From Pilimelia anulata (lineage in GTDB: Bacteria > Actinomycetota > Actinomycetes > Mycobacteriales > Micromonosporaceae): DNA of 64,000 nt. The stretch is from positions 49,218-113,217 of the forward strand of contig NZ_BMQB01000014.1 of assembly GCF_014647895.1 (NCBI RefSeq), read 5' to 3'. Made by a program: the position numbers and the translations under genes. Positions 63,670-64,000 of this stretch are shown here, piece after piece; the stretch's first letter is position 1, and each line of letters starts with the position of its first letter. Under the pieces are notes generated by a model. It worked only from the letters and a program-made list of their open reading frames with translations. It did not search any database and was not told the DNA's origin.

Positions 63670-64000
63670 TTACCGGCGTGATGACCGCTAGCTTGTGATC
63701 GGTTGTCATACATGCGCACCGACCTGCCGAAACTCTGAACCGTGGTGATCAATTGCTGTCACTGTTTGTCAACGCTTCGCAGGGGTTTTCGGGGGGTAAA
63801 CGGGGGCGCCACCCCGCCGTGTTCGCCCGGCGGCGATCCACCGTTGCAGCAGAGTCGGGTACGACCTCGGGGTGCTTAGGGTGAGGCAGGGCAGCGGTTG
63901 TGAGGCGCCGAGCCTCCGGGCGGCACGCAGACCGAGCTAGTGCCTTATCTGTGAACGTTGAACGGGCAATCCGGTAGTCGGGGGTTGGTTCCGGCATCCT
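63670..64000. other. Right-edge segment, probably start of an integrated element
   Basis: Base composition is less G/C-rich than the rest. No convincing gene: a frame of 82 codons (63749-63997 minus) has atypical codons and no known motif. It looks like the non-coding end of an integrative element next to its attachment site. Confidence 0.5.

Noticed and set aside
63492..63752. 86-codon minus-strand frame across the tRNA-Arg fragment
   Set aside because: It reads through the T arm (R-R-L-G-V-R-V-P-S-G) as such frames always do and has no other support.
63749..63997. 82-codon minus-strand frame at the right edge
   Set aside because: Atypical codons, no motif and no homologue in memory; not reported as a gene.

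Overview
The window is very high-GC DNA (third codon positions almost all G or C) with Gram-positive signal peptides, F420-dependent and mycothiol-type enzymes, a large LAL-type LuxR regulator, DUF4360 and snapalysin genes, and LAxTG-type cell-wall anchors. That points to a filamentous or spore-forming actinomycete. Micromonosporaceae is my best guess from protein style, but it is not proven by anything in the window. There is no rRNA, CRISPR array or complete transposon. One tRNA (Cys) is present.

Layout. 0.1-1.8 kb: an F420H2 oxidoreductase, a mycothiol-transferase-like enzyme and a divergent MarR regulator with two tandem operators. 1.8-9 kb: two paralogous secreted carboxypeptidase-regulatory-like proteins, an MFS transporter, an M4 metalloprotease and a LysR regulator. 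9-17 kb: stress and DNA-maintenance genes (CBS pair, large catalase, holin-X/DUF3618 envelope operon, VOC protein, AlkB, LigD-type polymerase). 17-25 kb: polysaccharide lyase, snapalysin, an LVIVD-repeat protein, a large NHL/fibronectin surface protein and a pentapeptide protein. 25-34 kb: uronate-dehydrogenase-like SDR, serine hydrolase, rifampin phosphotransferase (rph) with a textbook RAE promoter element, a frameshifted pilin-like gene, a thioredoxin/DUF4395 pair and a glycine-rich anchored protein. 34-54 kb: an exoprotease island with three clustered trypsins, a second LysR paralogue, a TraD-like ATPase, a rifampin monooxygenase preceded by a 19-codon leader ORF, tRNA-Cys, an M11 protease, a subtilisin, a streptogrisin-type protease, a catalytically broken subtilisin and a fourth trypsin. 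54-63 kb: LAL regulator, chromate transporter, CIRCE-controlled Hsp20, DUF2243, SRPBCC, a glycosyltransferase fragment and a DUF4360 protein. At 63.64 kb a 34-nt tRNA-Arg 3' end looks like an attachment site, so the last 330 bases probably belong to an integrated element.

How the genes fit together. Eight intact secreted proteases of five families (M4, M7, M11, S8, S1), a polysaccharide lyase and several surface proteins make this an extracellular degradation region. Three secreted-protein transcription units (starting at 3240, 7795 and 38924, all minus strand) share one promoter architecture: a perfect or near-perfect T-N11-A palindrome, an AATCCCA block exactly 21 bases from the palindrome centre, and a CTATCGC block 21-22 bases further. 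Two very similar LysR regulators (8026-9006 and 34476-35438) are the obvious candidate regulators, so I propose a small exoprotein regulon. Separately, rph plus rifampin monooxygenase give two enzymatic routes of rifamycin inactivation with two different-looking leader regions.

The region also holds many decayed genes: a DUF1338 fragment, a P-loop kinase fragment, a GT4 fragment, a frameshifted pilin-like gene, and two genes (an ECF sigma factor and a subtilisin) that lost their catalytic or DNA-binding core through in-frame internal deletions.
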